This document shows, in pieces, positions 1 through 9,625 of a DNA stretch of 32,954 nucleotides. The DNA is from Massilia sp. (lineage in GTDB: Bacteria > Pseudomonadota > Gammaproteobacteria > Burkholderiales > Burkholderiaceae_D): the NCBI GenBank assembly GCA_025359245.1, contig JANYGW010000196.1, positions 1 to 32,954 on the forward strand, written 5' to 3'. Below the pieces are notes generated by a model, which worked only from the letters and a program-made list of their open reading frames with translations, was not told the DNA's origin and made no database searches. Position numbers and translations under genes: made by a program. Within the stretch, counting starts at the first letter, position 1; each line of letters starts with the position of its first letter.

Positions 1-1449
1 CGCAGCGGCCGCCCGGATGCCGACACCGTCTATGAAATCGGATCGGTCACCAAGACCTTTACCGCGCTGCTGCTGGCCGATGCCGTGGCGCGCGGCACGC
101 TCAAGCTCGACGCGCCGGTCGCGCAGTCCTTGCCCGACTACCGGATTCCCCGCCTGGGCGCGCGCGAGCTGACTTTGCTGGACCTGGCCACCCAGTCGTC
201 GGGCCTGCCGCGCCTGCCCGACAACATGACGCCTGCGCAGCTCGACAATCCGTATGCTGATTACAGCGCCGACAAGCTGAAGACCTTCCTGGCCGGCCAC
301 ACGCTGGCGCGCACGCCAGGGTCGCAGTACGAATATTCGAACCTGGGCTTCGGCCTGCTTGGCACTGCGCTCGCCACGGCGGCGCACAAGGATTATGCGG
401 CCCTGGTCAGCGAACGCATCACCGGCCCGCTGGGCATGGCCCATACCGGCGTCACGCTCAAGGGCGAGATGCTGGCGCGCCTGGCGCCAGGGCATGGGGT
501 GGGCGGTGTGCCGGCGGCAAACTGGGACTTCACCAGCCTGGCCGGCGCGGGCGCGCTGCGTTCGAGCGCGGCCGACATGCTGCGCTACCTGCAGGCCCTC
601 ATGCATCCGGATTCGGCGCCGGCGCTGCCAGGGCTGCGCCTGGTGCAGCAGCCGCAGCGCGCGGCCGGCGCGGCCTCGGAACAGATCGGCCTGGCCTGGC
701 ACCTGCGCCAGCTTGGTGGGCGCACCGTGGTCTGGCACAGCGGCATGACCGGCGGCTATGCGTCGTTCATCGCATTCACGGCCGACGGCGAGCGCGGCGT
801 GGTCGTGCTGGCCAATGCCACCAGCAGCCTCGATGACCTTGGCCTCGATGCCTTGCTGCCGCAACTGCGGGCGGCGGACCAGGCGCCGCTTGCCGGCGAA
901 GTGTTGGCCCAGTATCTTGGCCGCTACCAGCTCGCGCCCGGTTTCGTGCTCACTGTCAGCGCACTCGATGGCACGCTGATGGCGCAGGCGACCGGCCAGT
1001 CGCCGGCACCGGTCTATCCGGTCAAGAGCGATGAATTCGCGTACCGGGTGGTCGAGGCGCACCTGCAATTTCAGCGCGGGGCGGACGGCAAGGTCAATGC
1101 GGTGGTGCTGCACCAGGGCGGACGCGCTATGCCGGCCCCGCGCATCATAGGCGAGCCGCCGCCGGCGCCGAAGGAGATCAAGCTTGCCGTCGACGAGCTG
1201 CGTCAGTACGCGGGCAGCTATGTGCTGGCGCCGGCATTCAGGATCGCGGTCATGGAGGAGGGCGGGCGCCTGTTCATCCAGGCGACCGGGCAAGGGCGCA
1301 GCGAAGTGTTTCCGTCGGCGCGCGATGAAGTGTTCAGCAAGCTGGTGGATGCGCAGATTTCATTTCGGCGCGATGCGAAGGGCGCGGTCAGCGGCCTGGT
1401 GCTGCATCAGAATGGACAGCATGTGCCGGGGCCGCGCGCAGTGGATTAG
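1..1449 (+). CDS. Serine beta-lactamase-like hydrolase (class C/esterase type), 5' end missing
   Basis: The frame is open from base 1, so the start lies outside the window; the GTG at 85 is internal. The catalytic SxxK motif (Ser-Val-Thr-Lys) is at 43-54, the YxN motif (Tyr-Ser-Asn) at 334-342, and His-Ser-Gly, which replaces KTG in this family, at 736-744. Together these mark a PF00144 penicillin-binding/beta-lactamase-fold enzyme, usually periplasmic. After the catalytic domain come two tandem copies of a DUF3471-like C-terminal module of about 85 residues (roughly 895-1150 and 1185-1446); both start near a 'Q-Y-x-G-x-Y' motif and end in 'VLHQxG'. Substrate is unknown: members include esterases and D-amino peptidases as well as beta-lactamases. 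It converges on the next gene across an inverted repeat. Confidence 0.88.
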   Translation, partial: RSGRPDADTVYEIGSVTKTFTALLLADAVARGTLKLDAPVAQSLPDYRIPRLGARELTLLDLATQSSGLPRLPDNMTPAQLDNPYADYSADKLKTFLAGHTLARTPGSQYEYSNLGFGLLGTALATAAHKDYAALVSERITGPLGMAHTGVTLKGEMLARLAPGHGVGGVPAANWDFTSLAGAGALRSSAADMLRYLQALMHPDSAPALPGLRLVQQPQRAAGAASEQIGLAWHLRQLGGRTVVWHSGMTGGYASFIAFTADGERGVVVLANATSSLDDLGLDALLPQLRAADQAPLAGEVLAQYLGRYQLAPGFVLTVSALDGTLMAQATGQSPAPVYPVKSDEFAYRVVEAHLQFQRGADGKVNAVVLHQGGRAMPAPRIIGEPPPAPKEIKLAVDELRQYAGSYVLAPAFRIAVMEEGGRLFIQATGQGRSEVFPSARDEVFSKLVDAQISFRRDAKGAVSGLVLHQNGQHVPGPRAVD

Positions 1450-1454
1450 CCGAC

Positions 1455-1495
1455 ACATCGTCCTTGCGAAGGCGCCGCCTCCGCAAGGACGATGT
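1455..1495. repeat. REP-like inverted repeat at a convergent junction, copy 1 (possible bidirectional terminator)
   Basis: A perfect 14-bp stem (ACATCGTCCTTGCG at 1455-1468 against 1482-1495) continues, after one mismatch, into four more pairs and a 3-nt loop. The outer arm matches the outer arms of the elements at 16278-16349 and 19032-19110. It lies between two genes that converge, so a terminator role on both strands is plausible. Confidence 0.75.
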
Positions 1496-1528
1496 TGATT
1501 GATTGTTTCTCTTGGTTGGCGTTGCAGT

Positions 1529-3754
1529 TTATGCGCTGCTGCGCCCGTCGCGCATGAAACGCTGGATGTGGCCCAGCATGACTTCGTCGGAATACGGCTT
1601 GCCAAGCAGGACATCGACACCTGCCTCCTTGGCCTTCGGTCCATAACTCTCCTCGGCGCTGATCATGATCACCGGGATGTGCGCGGTCAATGGGCTCTGG
1701 CGCAGGTGCTGGGTCAGCTCGAAGCCGTTCATGCCCGGCATCTCAACGTCGGTGATGACGATGTCGGGCATGCGCTCGCCGATCTGGCGCACCGCGTCGA
1801 GGCCATCCTCGGCCTGCTGCACCTGGAACTGGTTGTTGACCAGCATGCGGTTGGTCTTGACGCGCACGACCTTCGAGTCGTCGGCGATCATCACCAGCGT
1901 GTCGGTGGCGGCCTTGGTGTCAGTCGAGCGCGCCGGCGCAGCGGCCTTTTCCGCTTCCTGATTGGCCGCTTCCAGCGCCGCCAGGCGCTTCGCTTCGACC
2001 CGCGCCGCTCCGGCCGCGACCAGGCGCGCCGCTTCGGCATGCGCCGCTTCGGCGGCCGCCGCACGTTCGGCCTTGGCGCGCGCCGCCGCGGCCGCGGCCT
2101 GCTGTTCGGCTTCGATCCGCGCCGCTTCGTGCGCGGCATTGCGCGCCGCTTCGGCCCGCGCCGCTTCCTTGGCGGCGATGCGTTCGGCTTCCTGCTTGGC
2201 CGCGCGTTCGGCCGCGATGCGGCGCGCTTCGGCGCGCACCGCTTCCTCGGCCGCGCGTTTGGCGGCGATGCGCTGGGCTTCTTCCGCGGCCATGCGCTCG
2301 GCTTCGAGGCGGGCTGCTTCTTCTTCGATCAGGCGATCCAGTTCAGCTGCTGCCGCTGCTTCGGCGGCGACCCGCTCGGCTTCGACACGGGCTGCTTCCT
2401 CGGCGGCGATGCGCAGCGCTTCGATGCGCTCGGCTTCGACACGGGCCGCCTTTTCGGCGGCGATGCGCAACGCTTCGATGCGCGCCGCCTCTTCGGCCAC
2501 CAGGCGCGCCGCTTCGATGCGGGCTGCTTCCTCGGCCGCGATGCGCTCGGCTTCGGCGCGCTCGGCCGCTTCGATCGCGGCGCGTTCGAGAGCGATGCGC
2601 TGTGCTTCCTCGGCCGCGATGCGTTCTGCTTCGGCGCGCGCGGCCGCCTCGATGGCGAGCTGCTCAGCCTCGATGCGTGCCGTTTCTTCCAGCGCAGCGC
2701 GCTCGGCTTCCTGTGCGGCAAAGCGTTCTGCCTCGGCCAGTGCCGCGGCGCGGTCGGCGGCGCGCTGGTCATCGCTGCGGGCGGCTTGTGCCGCGGCGTC
2801 GCGTTCGGCTTCGGCCCGGGCTGCTGCCTCGTCGGCGGCTGCCTGCGCGGCGGCGATACGTTCGGCCTCGATCCGCGCCGCTTCGATGGCGGCGGCGCGC
2901 TCGGCTTCGACCCGGTCCGCTTCGACGGCCAGCACGCGCTCCGCTTCGCGCCGCTCGGCCTCGACCCGTTCCGCTTCGACGGCCAGCAAGCGTTCCGCTT
3001 CGAGCCGGTCGGCCAGTTCGGACGCGACGCGCCTGGCCTTGATGCGCGCGGTCGCTTCGGCGGCCAGACGTTCGGCCAGCTGGCGTTCGGTTTCAACTTC
3101 CTCTTCTTCGGCCGGCTCCAGCGCCGCCAGCCAGTCGTCGTCCGGCTCGGTCACGCCCGCTGCGTCGGCCGGGATGGCGCCGTCGTCGGCGGCGGCCACG
3201 CGCAGCGCTTCGATGCGCGCCGCTTCTTCCGCGGCCAGCAGGCGCGCGTAGCGGCGCGCGGTTTCCTCGCTGGCCAGGCGCTGTTCTTCCAGCAGCAGCG
3301 CTTCGGAGTCGACCATGATCTTGGAATCGATGCTGGCGGCGAGCAGCTTGGCCTTGGCGCGCGCCGCTTCCTGTTCGGCGGCGTGTTCGATGGCGCGCTG
3401 CGCCGCCGCTTCGGCTGCGATCCGTTCTGCTTCGAGGCGGGCCGCGGTTTCGGCGGCGATCCGCTCGTCTTCGGCGCGGAACGCTTCGGCCGGGTCGAGC
3501 AGCTGGGTTTCCGGGCCGGCCAGGTCGTCGATGGCGGGCGTTTCCGTGTTCGGTCCGCCGCTCGGTTCGGCGTCCAGCGCAGCGGGCGCCGCCTCGGGGG
3601 CGCTCGGCGTGGCGCTCGGTTCGGCCGCAACGAGGGGCGGCGCTACGTCGTCGCGCGCGCGTGCGGCAGCGCGCACGTACCGGTACAGGCCATACGCAAT
3701 GACGGCACCGACGGCGACCAGCAGCAGGATGTTTGTAAAATCATTAAGTAACAC
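1529..3754 (-). CDS. Membrane-anchored Ala/Glu/Arg-rich repeat protein with C-terminal response-regulator receiver domain
   Basis: The chosen GTG start at 3754 has a GGAG ribosome site (3763-3766 on the complement) 8 nt upstream; an in-frame ATG at 3793 would add 13 residues but lacks such a site. The 741-residue product has one N-terminal membrane segment (about residues 8-28). About 550 residues follow that are almost entirely Ala, Glu and Arg, in a 13-residue repeat of the pattern EAxRxAAxEAARx, predicted to be one long helix. Residues 617-741 form a receiver domain with acidic pair Asp625/Asp626, phosphoacceptor Asp669, Ser699 and Lys719 all present. It looks like a TolA-like helical stalk tethering a receiver to the membrane. 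No partner kinase is adjacent. The reverse strand of the repeat is open too, but that is a composition effect. Confidence 0.85.
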   Translation of the reverse strand: MLLNDFTNILLLVAVGAVIAYGLYRYVRAAARARDDVAPPLVAAEPSATPSAPEAAPAALDAEPSGGPNTETPAIDDLAGPETQLLDPAEAFRAEDERIAAETAARLEAERIAAEAAAQRAIEHAAEQEAARAKAKLLAASIDSKIMVDSEALLLEEQRLASEETARRYARLLAAEEAARIEALRVAAADDGAIPADAAGVTEPDDDWLAALEPAEEEEVETERQLAERLAAEATARIKARRVASELADRLEAERLLAVEAERVEAERREAERVLAVEADRVEAERAAAIEAARIEAERIAAAQAAADEAAARAEAERDAAAQAARSDDQRAADRAAALAEAERFAAQEAERAALEETARIEAEQLAIEAAARAEAERIAAEEAQRIALERAAIEAAERAEAERIAAEEAARIEAARLVAEEAARIEALRIAAEKAARVEAERIEALRIAAEEAARVEAERVAAEAAAAAELDRLIEEEAARLEAERMAAEEAQRIAAKRAAEEAVRAEARRIAAERAAKQEAERIAAKEAARAEAARNAAHEAARIEAEQQAAAAAARAKAERAAAAEAAHAEAARLVAAGAARVEAKRLAALEAANQEAEKAAAPARSTDTKAATDTLVMIADDSKVVRVKTNRMLVNNQFQVQQAEDGLDAVRQIGERMPDIVITDVEMPGMNGFELTQHLRQSPLTAHIPVIMISAEESYGPKAKEAGVDVLLGKPYSDEVMLGHIQRFMRDGRSSA

Positions 3755-3889
3755 GCGGACGACTCCGTCTAGGCGCCGGCATGCGGCAGCCATTCATTAA
3801 AGGCGAGTGGGTACAAAATACGAATATTACACCACCGAAACACCCTGCGTGTTGCTCACTTGCAATTATGAGACGAATCCGCGTATTTA

Positions 3890-6800
3890 TTACATGCTCG
3901 GCGCGTCATCGCCGTCGGCCAGCGCGGCGGCGTGGGTCGGCGACAGCTCATCTTTCGAACTGATCAGCTTGACGCGCTGCGTGTCGATCATGATCTGGGC
4001 GCCCAGGTGCAGCTTCTCGACCAGCTCGGCGAAATTGACGTTCGGATTGGGGCGCAGCGCGCTCCAGCCGTTGCGGCCGTTTTCCTTGACCCAGTACAGG
4101 GCGGCATCGGCCAGTTCGACCAGCTGCTCCCAGCCCACCGACTGCATGGTATTGAGGTACAAGCCGCTCTCGGCCAGGCCGATCGAGCAGGTCAGCGACA
4201 CGTGCACGCCGTCGCCCAGGTCGAACGAGTGCTCGGCCATCGCGCGCCGGATCCGCTCGCCCAGCACCGGCACGAACTGGCGCGTGCTCGGACGGCACAC
4301 CAGCAGGAATTCTTCGCCGCCCCAGCGCACCAGGTAGTCGCCCACCCGGACCTGGCGCCGCAGCACTTCGGACACTTGCTGCAGGACCCGGTCGCCGGCC
4401 TTGTGGCCATAGGTGTCGTTGATGCGCTTGAAGAAGTCGATGTCCACCAGCGCGAACAGCAAGGTGTTGTCGGCGCCGCCGGTGCGCCGGTTTTCGCGTT
4501 CGTAGAAGGCCAGGTCGGCCGGTATCTGGTTGGACAGGTAGCGCCGGTTGTGCAAGCCGGTCAGCGGATCGGTCTGGCTGGCCAGTTCCAGCGCCAGGTT
4601 GGCCACGTGCAGCTGCTGGGTGCGCTCGGCGACCTGGTCCTCGAGGTCGGCGCGCTGGCGCTCGTGCGCGCGCCGCTGCAGCCGGAAGCCGGCGAAGATG
4701 GTGCCCGCCAGCAGGGCCAGCAGCAGCCCGGCGAACCAGGCGGTCTCGTAGAAATGCGGGCTGATGACGAAATCGAGCCGCGCCGGCGCCTTGTTCCAGA
4801 CGTCGGCATTATTGCTGGCCTTGATCTCGAAGCTGTACGAGCCGGCCGGCAAATTGGTGTAGTTGACCGAACGGGGCGCGCCCGCTTCCAGCTCGCGCCA
4901 GTCCTTGTCGTAGCCCTGCAACCGATAGCGCAGCACCACGCTGACCGGATCCTGGAAGCTGAGCGCGGTAAATTCGAAGGCCAGGTCGCGCGCGTCTTCG
5001 GGCAGCTTCAGGGTCTTGCTCTGGCGAACATCCTGCCATTTGTCGCGCACCCGCATCCGTTCGATGACCACGGTCGGCGCCATCATGTTCTTGGCCAGGC
5101 CCAGCGTATCGAGCGTGACCACGCCGTCGCGGCTTGGCAGCCACAGCACGCCGGCCGGATCCATGAATCCCTTGGAGTTGCCGGCGCCATTGCAGCAAAA
5201 GCCCTGCTCGCCGCTGCGCCGGTCGCCCCGTTCGTTGAGGATCATTTCGGCGTCGGCGACCTTGGCCAGGCCGTTTTGCACCATGCGCATCTGGTCGAGC
5301 GGCACGCGCGTGATGCCGCGGATGCCGGCCGACCACAGGTAGCCGGCGTTGTCCTCGGTCAGGAAGAACGGAGTATTGGCCGGAAAGCCCTCGGCGCGCG
5401 CGAATTTTTTCCAGTTGCGCCCGTTGAACATGTACAGGTCTTCGGAGAGCGTGCCCAGCACCAGCGAGCCGTCGCGCAATTCGGCCACGGCCGTCACGTC
5501 CAGGCTGGGCGGCAAGCCCTGGTCCAGGCCCATCTGGATCATCTTGCCGTCGCGTAGCTGGTACAGGCCGTCCTGGGTGGCCACCAGCATGCGGCCATCC
5601 TTCAGTTCGCGGATCTGGCGCACCCGGATGTCGTTCAGCCCTTCCGCCTTGGCGTAGCGGGTCAGCGTCTGGCCGTCGAGGCGGAACAAGCCTTCGCTGG
5701 TCGGGAACCACATCAGGCCGGCGTGGTCGCGCACGATGCCGTTGATCTGCGCGGTCGCCATCGGCGCAAAGACCGGCGGCGCTTCGAGCTTGCCGTCGCG
5801 CCAGATCACCAGGCCGCGCCGGGTGCCGATCCAGATCCGGTCGGCGTCGGCCAGCAGGTTGTAGGCGTGCGGATGGGGCAGCTGGTCGCCGCGCAGCACA
5901 TGCTCGAAATGGCCGGCGGCATACACCGACAAACCGTCATTGGTGCCGACCCAGGTGCGTCCGTCCGGCGCGCGCGCAACCGACCAGACGATCGGCTCGG
6001 TCAGCCCTTCGGCGACCGACAGCCGGCGCGTGGAGCCATTCCACAGCCGCGCCAGGCCAACCCACTGGCTGCCGAACCACAGGTTGCGTTCGCGGTCCTC
6101 GAAGGCGGCGATGACGCCCTTGATGGCGGCCGGATTTTTTTCGGGAATCACTTCGGTCAGCACGCCGTCGCGCAGGCGGCCCATGCCGGCATTGCTGGCT
6201 ACCCACAGGCTGCGGTCGCTGTCCTGGTACAGCATGGTGATCGGTGACGCTTGCAGCACCGGATTGTCGCTCGCCGGCGCCCATTGCTCGCCGCTGCGCA
6301 CCATCAGGCCCAGGCTGGTGCCGGCCCAGATTTTTCCTTGCGCCTCGGCCAGGCGGGTGACCAGGCCCTGGTGCATGTGCTCGGGCAGGGCCAGCAGTTC
6401 AGCCTGCTTGCCCTGCTGGCGCACCACGCCGCCCAGGGTGCCGATCCACACGCCTTCGGCGGTCTTGATCACCGAGGTGGCGGGCGAGGGGCTGCCCTCG
6501 CGGTGCACCAGCTTGGCGTCGACGATGTCGAACACGCCACTGGTGGTGGCCACCACGATCCGGCCCTCGTCCTCGACCATGGCATTGATATCGAGCACAG
6601 GGTACTGCTTGCTGTCGGCGATGGGCACGGTGCGGAACACGCCTTTGTCGTATACCGCCAGGCCCTTGTAGGTGCCGATCCACACGCGCCCGGCGCTGTC
6701 GGCCATCAGCGAGCGGATCCAGATGCCTGGCAGTGCCGGTTCGGTCTCCGGCGCGTAGGTGGTAAAGCGCACGCCGTCGAAGCGCGCCAGGCCGGCCTGG

Positions 6801-7006
6801 GTGGCGACCCAGATATAGCCTTGCTGGTCCTGGACGATGGCCTGCACGCTAATTTGCGGCAATCCTTGCTGGAGCGACCAGATATTCCGTACGTAGTGGT
6901 GGAAGGCCTTGCCCGGGTCGAGCGCGCGCGCGGGCAGGCATGCAAGCAGCCCGGCGGCGAGCAAGGCCGCCCCGGCCAGGAGCTGTTTGACTGTCACAAT
7001 TCTCAT
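3890..7006 (-). CDS. Beta-propeller sensor diguanylate cyclase (Reg_prop, Y_Y_Y, TM, GGDEF)
   Basis: A 1038-residue protein that probably makes c-di-GMP in response to a periplasmic signal. The ATG at 7006 is preceded by GGTGAG 8 nt upstream. A signal peptide (about 1-28) is followed by about 13 propeller repeats of the 'GxxWxGTxxGLxxxxxG' type, to about residue 640, enough for two seven-bladed propellers. A Y_Y_Y domain comes next, then a membrane helix (about 757-776), a short coiled coil and a GGDEF domain (about 812-985). The active-site motif is GGEEF (about 896-900), and an RxxD inhibitory site (Arg-Val-Gly-Asp) lies exactly five residues before it, so product inhibition is expected. 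A roughly 50-residue tail follows. In most relatives of this architecture a histidine kinase replaces the GGDEF output. Confidence 0.92.
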   Translation of the reverse strand: MRIVTVKQLLAGAALLAAGLLACLPARALDPGKAFHHYVRNIWSLQQGLPQISVQAIVQDQQGYIWVATQAGLARFDGVRFTTYAPETEPALPGIWIRSLMADSAGRVWIGTYKGLAVYDKGVFRTVPIADSKQYPVLDINAMVEDEGRIVVATTSGVFDIVDAKLVHREGSPSPATSVIKTAEGVWIGTLGGVVRQQGKQAELLALPEHMHQGLVTRLAEAQGKIWAGTSLGLMVRSGEQWAPASDNPVLQASPITMLYQDSDRSLWVASNAGMGRLRDGVLTEVIPEKNPAAIKGVIAAFEDRERNLWFGSQWVGLARLWNGSTRRLSVAEGLTEPIVWSVARAPDGRTWVGTNDGLSVYAAGHFEHVLRGDQLPHPHAYNLLADADRIWIGTRRGLVIWRDGKLEAPPVFAPMATAQINGIVRDHAGLMWFPTSEGLFRLDGQTLTRYAKAEGLNDIRVRQIRELKDGRMLVATQDGLYQLRDGKMIQMGLDQGLPPSLDVTAVAELRDGSLVLGTLSEDLYMFNGRNWKKFARAEGFPANTPFFLTEDNAGYLWSAGIRGITRVPLDQMRMVQNGLAKVADAEMILNERGDRRSGEQGFCCNGAGNSKGFMDPAGVLWLPSRDGVVTLDTLGLAKNMMAPTVVIERMRVRDKWQDVRQSKTLKLPEDARDLAFEFTALSFQDPVSVVLRYRLQGYDKDWRELEAGAPRSVNYTNLPAGSYSFEIKASNNADVWNKAPARLDFVISPHFYETAWFAGLLLALLAGTIFAGFRLQRRAHERQRADLEDQVAERTQQLHVANLALELASQTDPLTGLHNRRYLSNQIPADLAFYERENRRTGGADNTLLFALVDIDFFKRINDTYGHKAGDRVLQQVSEVLRRQVRVGDYLVRWGGEEFLLVCRPSTRQFVPVLGERIRRAMAEHSFDLGDGVHVSLTCSIGLAESGLYLNTMQSVGWEQLVELADAALYWVKENGRNGWSALRPNPNVNFAELVEKLHLGAQIMIDTQRVKLISSKDELSPTHAAALADGDDAPSM

Positions 7007-7141
7007 GCGTTTATCTCACCTTGTCCCGCGTCTTTGCCGGGCGTAGACTCATTCTACGTGACAACCAAAAGGCACAGCGCACCGACAAGCTTGCTACCGG
7101 TTGTCGTTGTTTGGGCGCAACAAATATGATGTGAATGGCAA

Positions 7142-9403
7142 TCAGGCGGCGCGGTTCAGCAGGTCATTGCTGAGCCAGTCATACAGGGCGGGCACGGCCA
7201 TCGGACGGGCGAACAGGAAGCCCTGGGCCAGCGGACAGCCGAGCGCCTGCAGGATCTGGGCCTGGCGCTCGTCTTCGACGCCTTCGGCAATCACCGACAG
7301 GCCCAGGTTGCGGCCCAGCTGGATCACCATCTCGGCGATGCTGCTGCCGCGCGCCGAACCGGTAATCTCGGTGACGAACGCGCGGTCGATCTTGAGCCGG
7401 TCCACCTGCAGCCGCTGCAAATAGGACAGCGACGAGAAGCCGGTGCCGAAGTCGTCGATCGCGATCGCCACGCCGGTATGCTTGATCTGGGCCAGCATCT
7501 TGATCAGCAGGTCGGGCTCTTCCATCGCCATCGATTCGGTGATTTCCAGTTCGATGAATTCGGGCGGGGCCTGCGAGTCTTCCAGCGCAGCGCGCAGCAT
7601 GTCGAGGAAATAGGGGTGGCGGAACTGCACCTGCGAGACGTTGACCGACATCGTGAAGTCGCGGTGGCCCGCTTCGCGCAGGCGCACCACTTCCATGCAG
7701 GCGGTGCGCAGCACCCATTCGCCGATATCGATGATCAGGCCCGAATACTCGGCGATCGGTATGAAGCGGTCGGGCGAGATGAAGGTGCCGTCCTCGGTCT
7801 GCCAGCGCAGCAGCGCCTCGGCGCCGACCGGACGGCGCGTGAGCAGGTCGATCTGCGGCTGGTAGACGACGAACAGCTCGCCCTTGGCAAAACCGGTGCG
7901 CAGCGCATGCATCAGGCGCACCCGCTCGCGGATTTCGATGCCCATGCTGCGCGAGAAATAGAAGTGGCCGGTGCGCTGCGACGTCTTGGCGCGCTTGAGC
8001 GCGATGTCGGCATCCTTGAGCGCGTCGGCGCCGCTGCCGTCGTGTTCGGACAGGCGCACCAGGCCCAGCGTGGCCGACAGCTGCACGTCCTGGCCGTCGA
8101 TCGAGAAGGGCGCCTCGAACAGCGCCAGGATGCGCACCGGATTGACGCTGCCGGCGTCGCCCAGCACGCTGAAAATATCGCCGCCGATGCGCGCCACGGT
8201 CAGTTGCTGGCCCAGGCTGTTTTGCAATCGCGCCGCCACCGCCACCAGCAGCGTGTCGCCGAACTGGTGGCCAAGGGCGTCGTTGGTTTCGGCGAAGTGG
8301 TCGAGGTCGACCAGCGCCAGCGTCGCTTCGTCGCGCCCCGGTCCGGCCAGCGCGGCGTCGAGGATCTCGACCAGGCGGGTCCGGTTGGGCAGCTTCGAGA
8401 GCTGGTCGTAGAAGGCGGCGTTGTGCAGGTGGCTGACCAGTTCGACGTTGTCGAGGCCGACCGAGACGTTCGAGCAGAACACTTCAAGCAGGCGCTGGTC
8501 GATGTCCGACAGCGGATGGATCAGGGAGATATAGGCGACAAAATCGCGGCAAGCCTTGCCGGCGAAGTACAGCGTGGCAAAGCCCGGCTCGTAGACGTTG
8601 CGCGCCTGCGCCAGGCAGCGCTGCATGGCCGCGTGGATCTCCGGCTCGGCCTGCGCCGCCAGGGGGGCGGCCGCGATGCGGCGCGCCGCGCCGGCGCTGG
8701 CCATCACGAACAGGGCGTCGGTTTCGCCGTCCGGGCATTCCTTGACGCAGATGACGCCGTTGGGCGGCATCGTGATGATCTCGGCCACCTGGGCCAGCAC
8801 GCCGGCCGAAAAGCTGTGCACGCCGTGCAGCGACATCAGCTCGGTGCTGGCGCGCACGATCTGGTCGAGCCCGCGCCGGCTGGTGCTGATGGCGCGGATC
8901 TGTTCATACGAGCGGATCGCCGCCGTCACAGTGGTAAACAGCTTGATGCGCGTCAGTTCGGATTTGGTCTTGTAGTCGTTGATGTCGAAATCGCGGATCG
9001 CGTCGATCTCGGGCGCATAGCCGGGCTGCCCGGTGCGCAGGATGATGCGCACGTCGGCCAGTTTCAGCGTCTCGCGGATATGGCGCACCAGGTGCAGGCC
9101 GGCGTCGTCCTGCTCCATCACCACGTCGAGCAGGATGACGGCGATGTCGGTTTCGTTCTTGAGCAGTTCGCGCGCCTGGCCGGCCGAATAGGCATGCACG
9201 AATTCGAGCGGGCGGTGCTGCATGTCCAGGTTGCCGAGCGCGAAGGTGGTGGTCGAGTGCACATCCTCGTCGTCATCGATGATCATCACGCGCCAGACCC
9301 GCGGCACGCCGTCGCCGCTGGCCGGCGCCGGGTGCTCGTCGAGAAATACCAGGTCGTCGTGATCGTCCTTGATGCTGTCCAAGGGCGTGCTCGATTGAGG
9401 CAT
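7142..9403 (-). CDS. Response regulator with REC, DUF3369, degenerate GGDEF and EAL domains (probable c-di-GMP phosphodiesterase)
   Basis: The ATG at 9403 has a GGAG site 9 nt upstream, which beats an upstream GTG at 9442 that has none; this gives 753 residues. The receiver domain (about 36-160) has an acidic cluster near 43-46, phosphoacceptor Asp93 and Lys145. DUF3369 fills about 165-325. The GGDEF domain (about 330-480) reads GGDIF at 407-411, so cyclase activity is unlikely; such domains often bind GTP and regulate. The EAL domain (about 490-745) has EALLRW at 529-534, an ExTES motif and DDFGTGFSS, consistent with an active phosphodiesterase. No DNA-binding domain is present. It lies 135 bp upstream of the propeller cyclase on the same strand, so synthesis and breakdown of c-di-GMP are encoded side by side. 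Confidence 0.92.
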   Translation of the reverse strand: MPQSSTPLDSIKDDHDDLVFLDEHPAPASGDGVPRVWRVMIIDDDEDVHSTTTFALGNLDMQHRPLEFVHAYSAGQARELLKNETDIAVILLDVVMEQDDAGLHLVRHIRETLKLADVRIILRTGQPGYAPEIDAIRDFDINDYKTKSELTRIKLFTTVTAAIRSYEQIRAISTSRRGLDQIVRASTELMSLHGVHSFSAGVLAQVAEIITMPPNGVICVKECPDGETDALFVMASAGAARRIAAAPLAAQAEPEIHAAMQRCLAQARNVYEPGFATLYFAGKACRDFVAYISLIHPLSDIDQRLLEVFCSNVSVGLDNVELVSHLHNAAFYDQLSKLPNRTRLVEILDAALAGPGRDEATLALVDLDHFAETNDALGHQFGDTLLVAVAARLQNSLGQQLTVARIGGDIFSVLGDAGSVNPVRILALFEAPFSIDGQDVQLSATLGLVRLSEHDGSGADALKDADIALKRAKTSQRTGHFYFSRSMGIEIRERVRLMHALRTGFAKGELFVVYQPQIDLLTRRPVGAEALLRWQTEDGTFISPDRFIPIAEYSGLIIDIGEWVLRTACMEVVRLREAGHRDFTMSVNVSQVQFRHPYFLDMLRAALEDSQAPPEFIELEITESMAMEEPDLLIKMLAQIKHTGVAIAIDDFGTGFSSLSYLQRLQVDRLKIDRAFVTEITGSARGSSIAEMVIQLGRNLGLSVIAEGVEDERQAQILQALGCPLAQGFLFARPMAVPALYDWLSNDLLNRAA

Positions 9404-9588
9404 GTGTCGCTTCTCCAGTATCTGTTTTCCGTAGAATGCCACGAAATCGCCACCCTGCGCGAATTAACCATAAGAAAAACAAATTACACAAATCGCCGCG
9501 TGGGGCGGTTGCGACACGAAAGCCATCAAAAGTCGCCAGGACGCCGGGCCGCCATTCCGGGCCGGGCCGCCAGCAAAAGCGCGCGGAC

Positions 9589-9597
9589 TGGTAGAAT
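9589..9597 (+). promoter_or_regulatory. Possible extended -10 promoter of aroC
   Basis: TGG followed by TAGAAT matches an extended -10 element and lies 28 nt upstream of the aroC ATG. No good -35 is seen. The call rests on this short match alone. Confidence 0.35.
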
Positions 9598-9625
9598 TGG
9601 CCTTTTCGCCACTTACTTACTCATC

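Noticed and set aside
1930..3500. Regular short repeats resembling a CRISPR or minisatellite array
   Set aside because: The 39-nt period is in frame with the 13-residue protein repeat and the units diverge gradually without unique spacers, so it is coding sequence.
1499..3751. A 750-codon open frame on the plus strand opposite the repeat protein
   Set aside because: It mirrors the Ala/Glu/Arg repeat; its product is Gly/Phe/Arg-rich low-complexity sequence without any domain, while the minus strand encodes a TM helix and a perfect receiver domain.
7478..9625. Plus-strand frame running into aroC, which would make a much longer protein
   Set aside because: The upstream part is the antisense of the REC-DUF3369-GGDEF-EAL gene; chorismate synthase begins with its family N-terminus at 9626.
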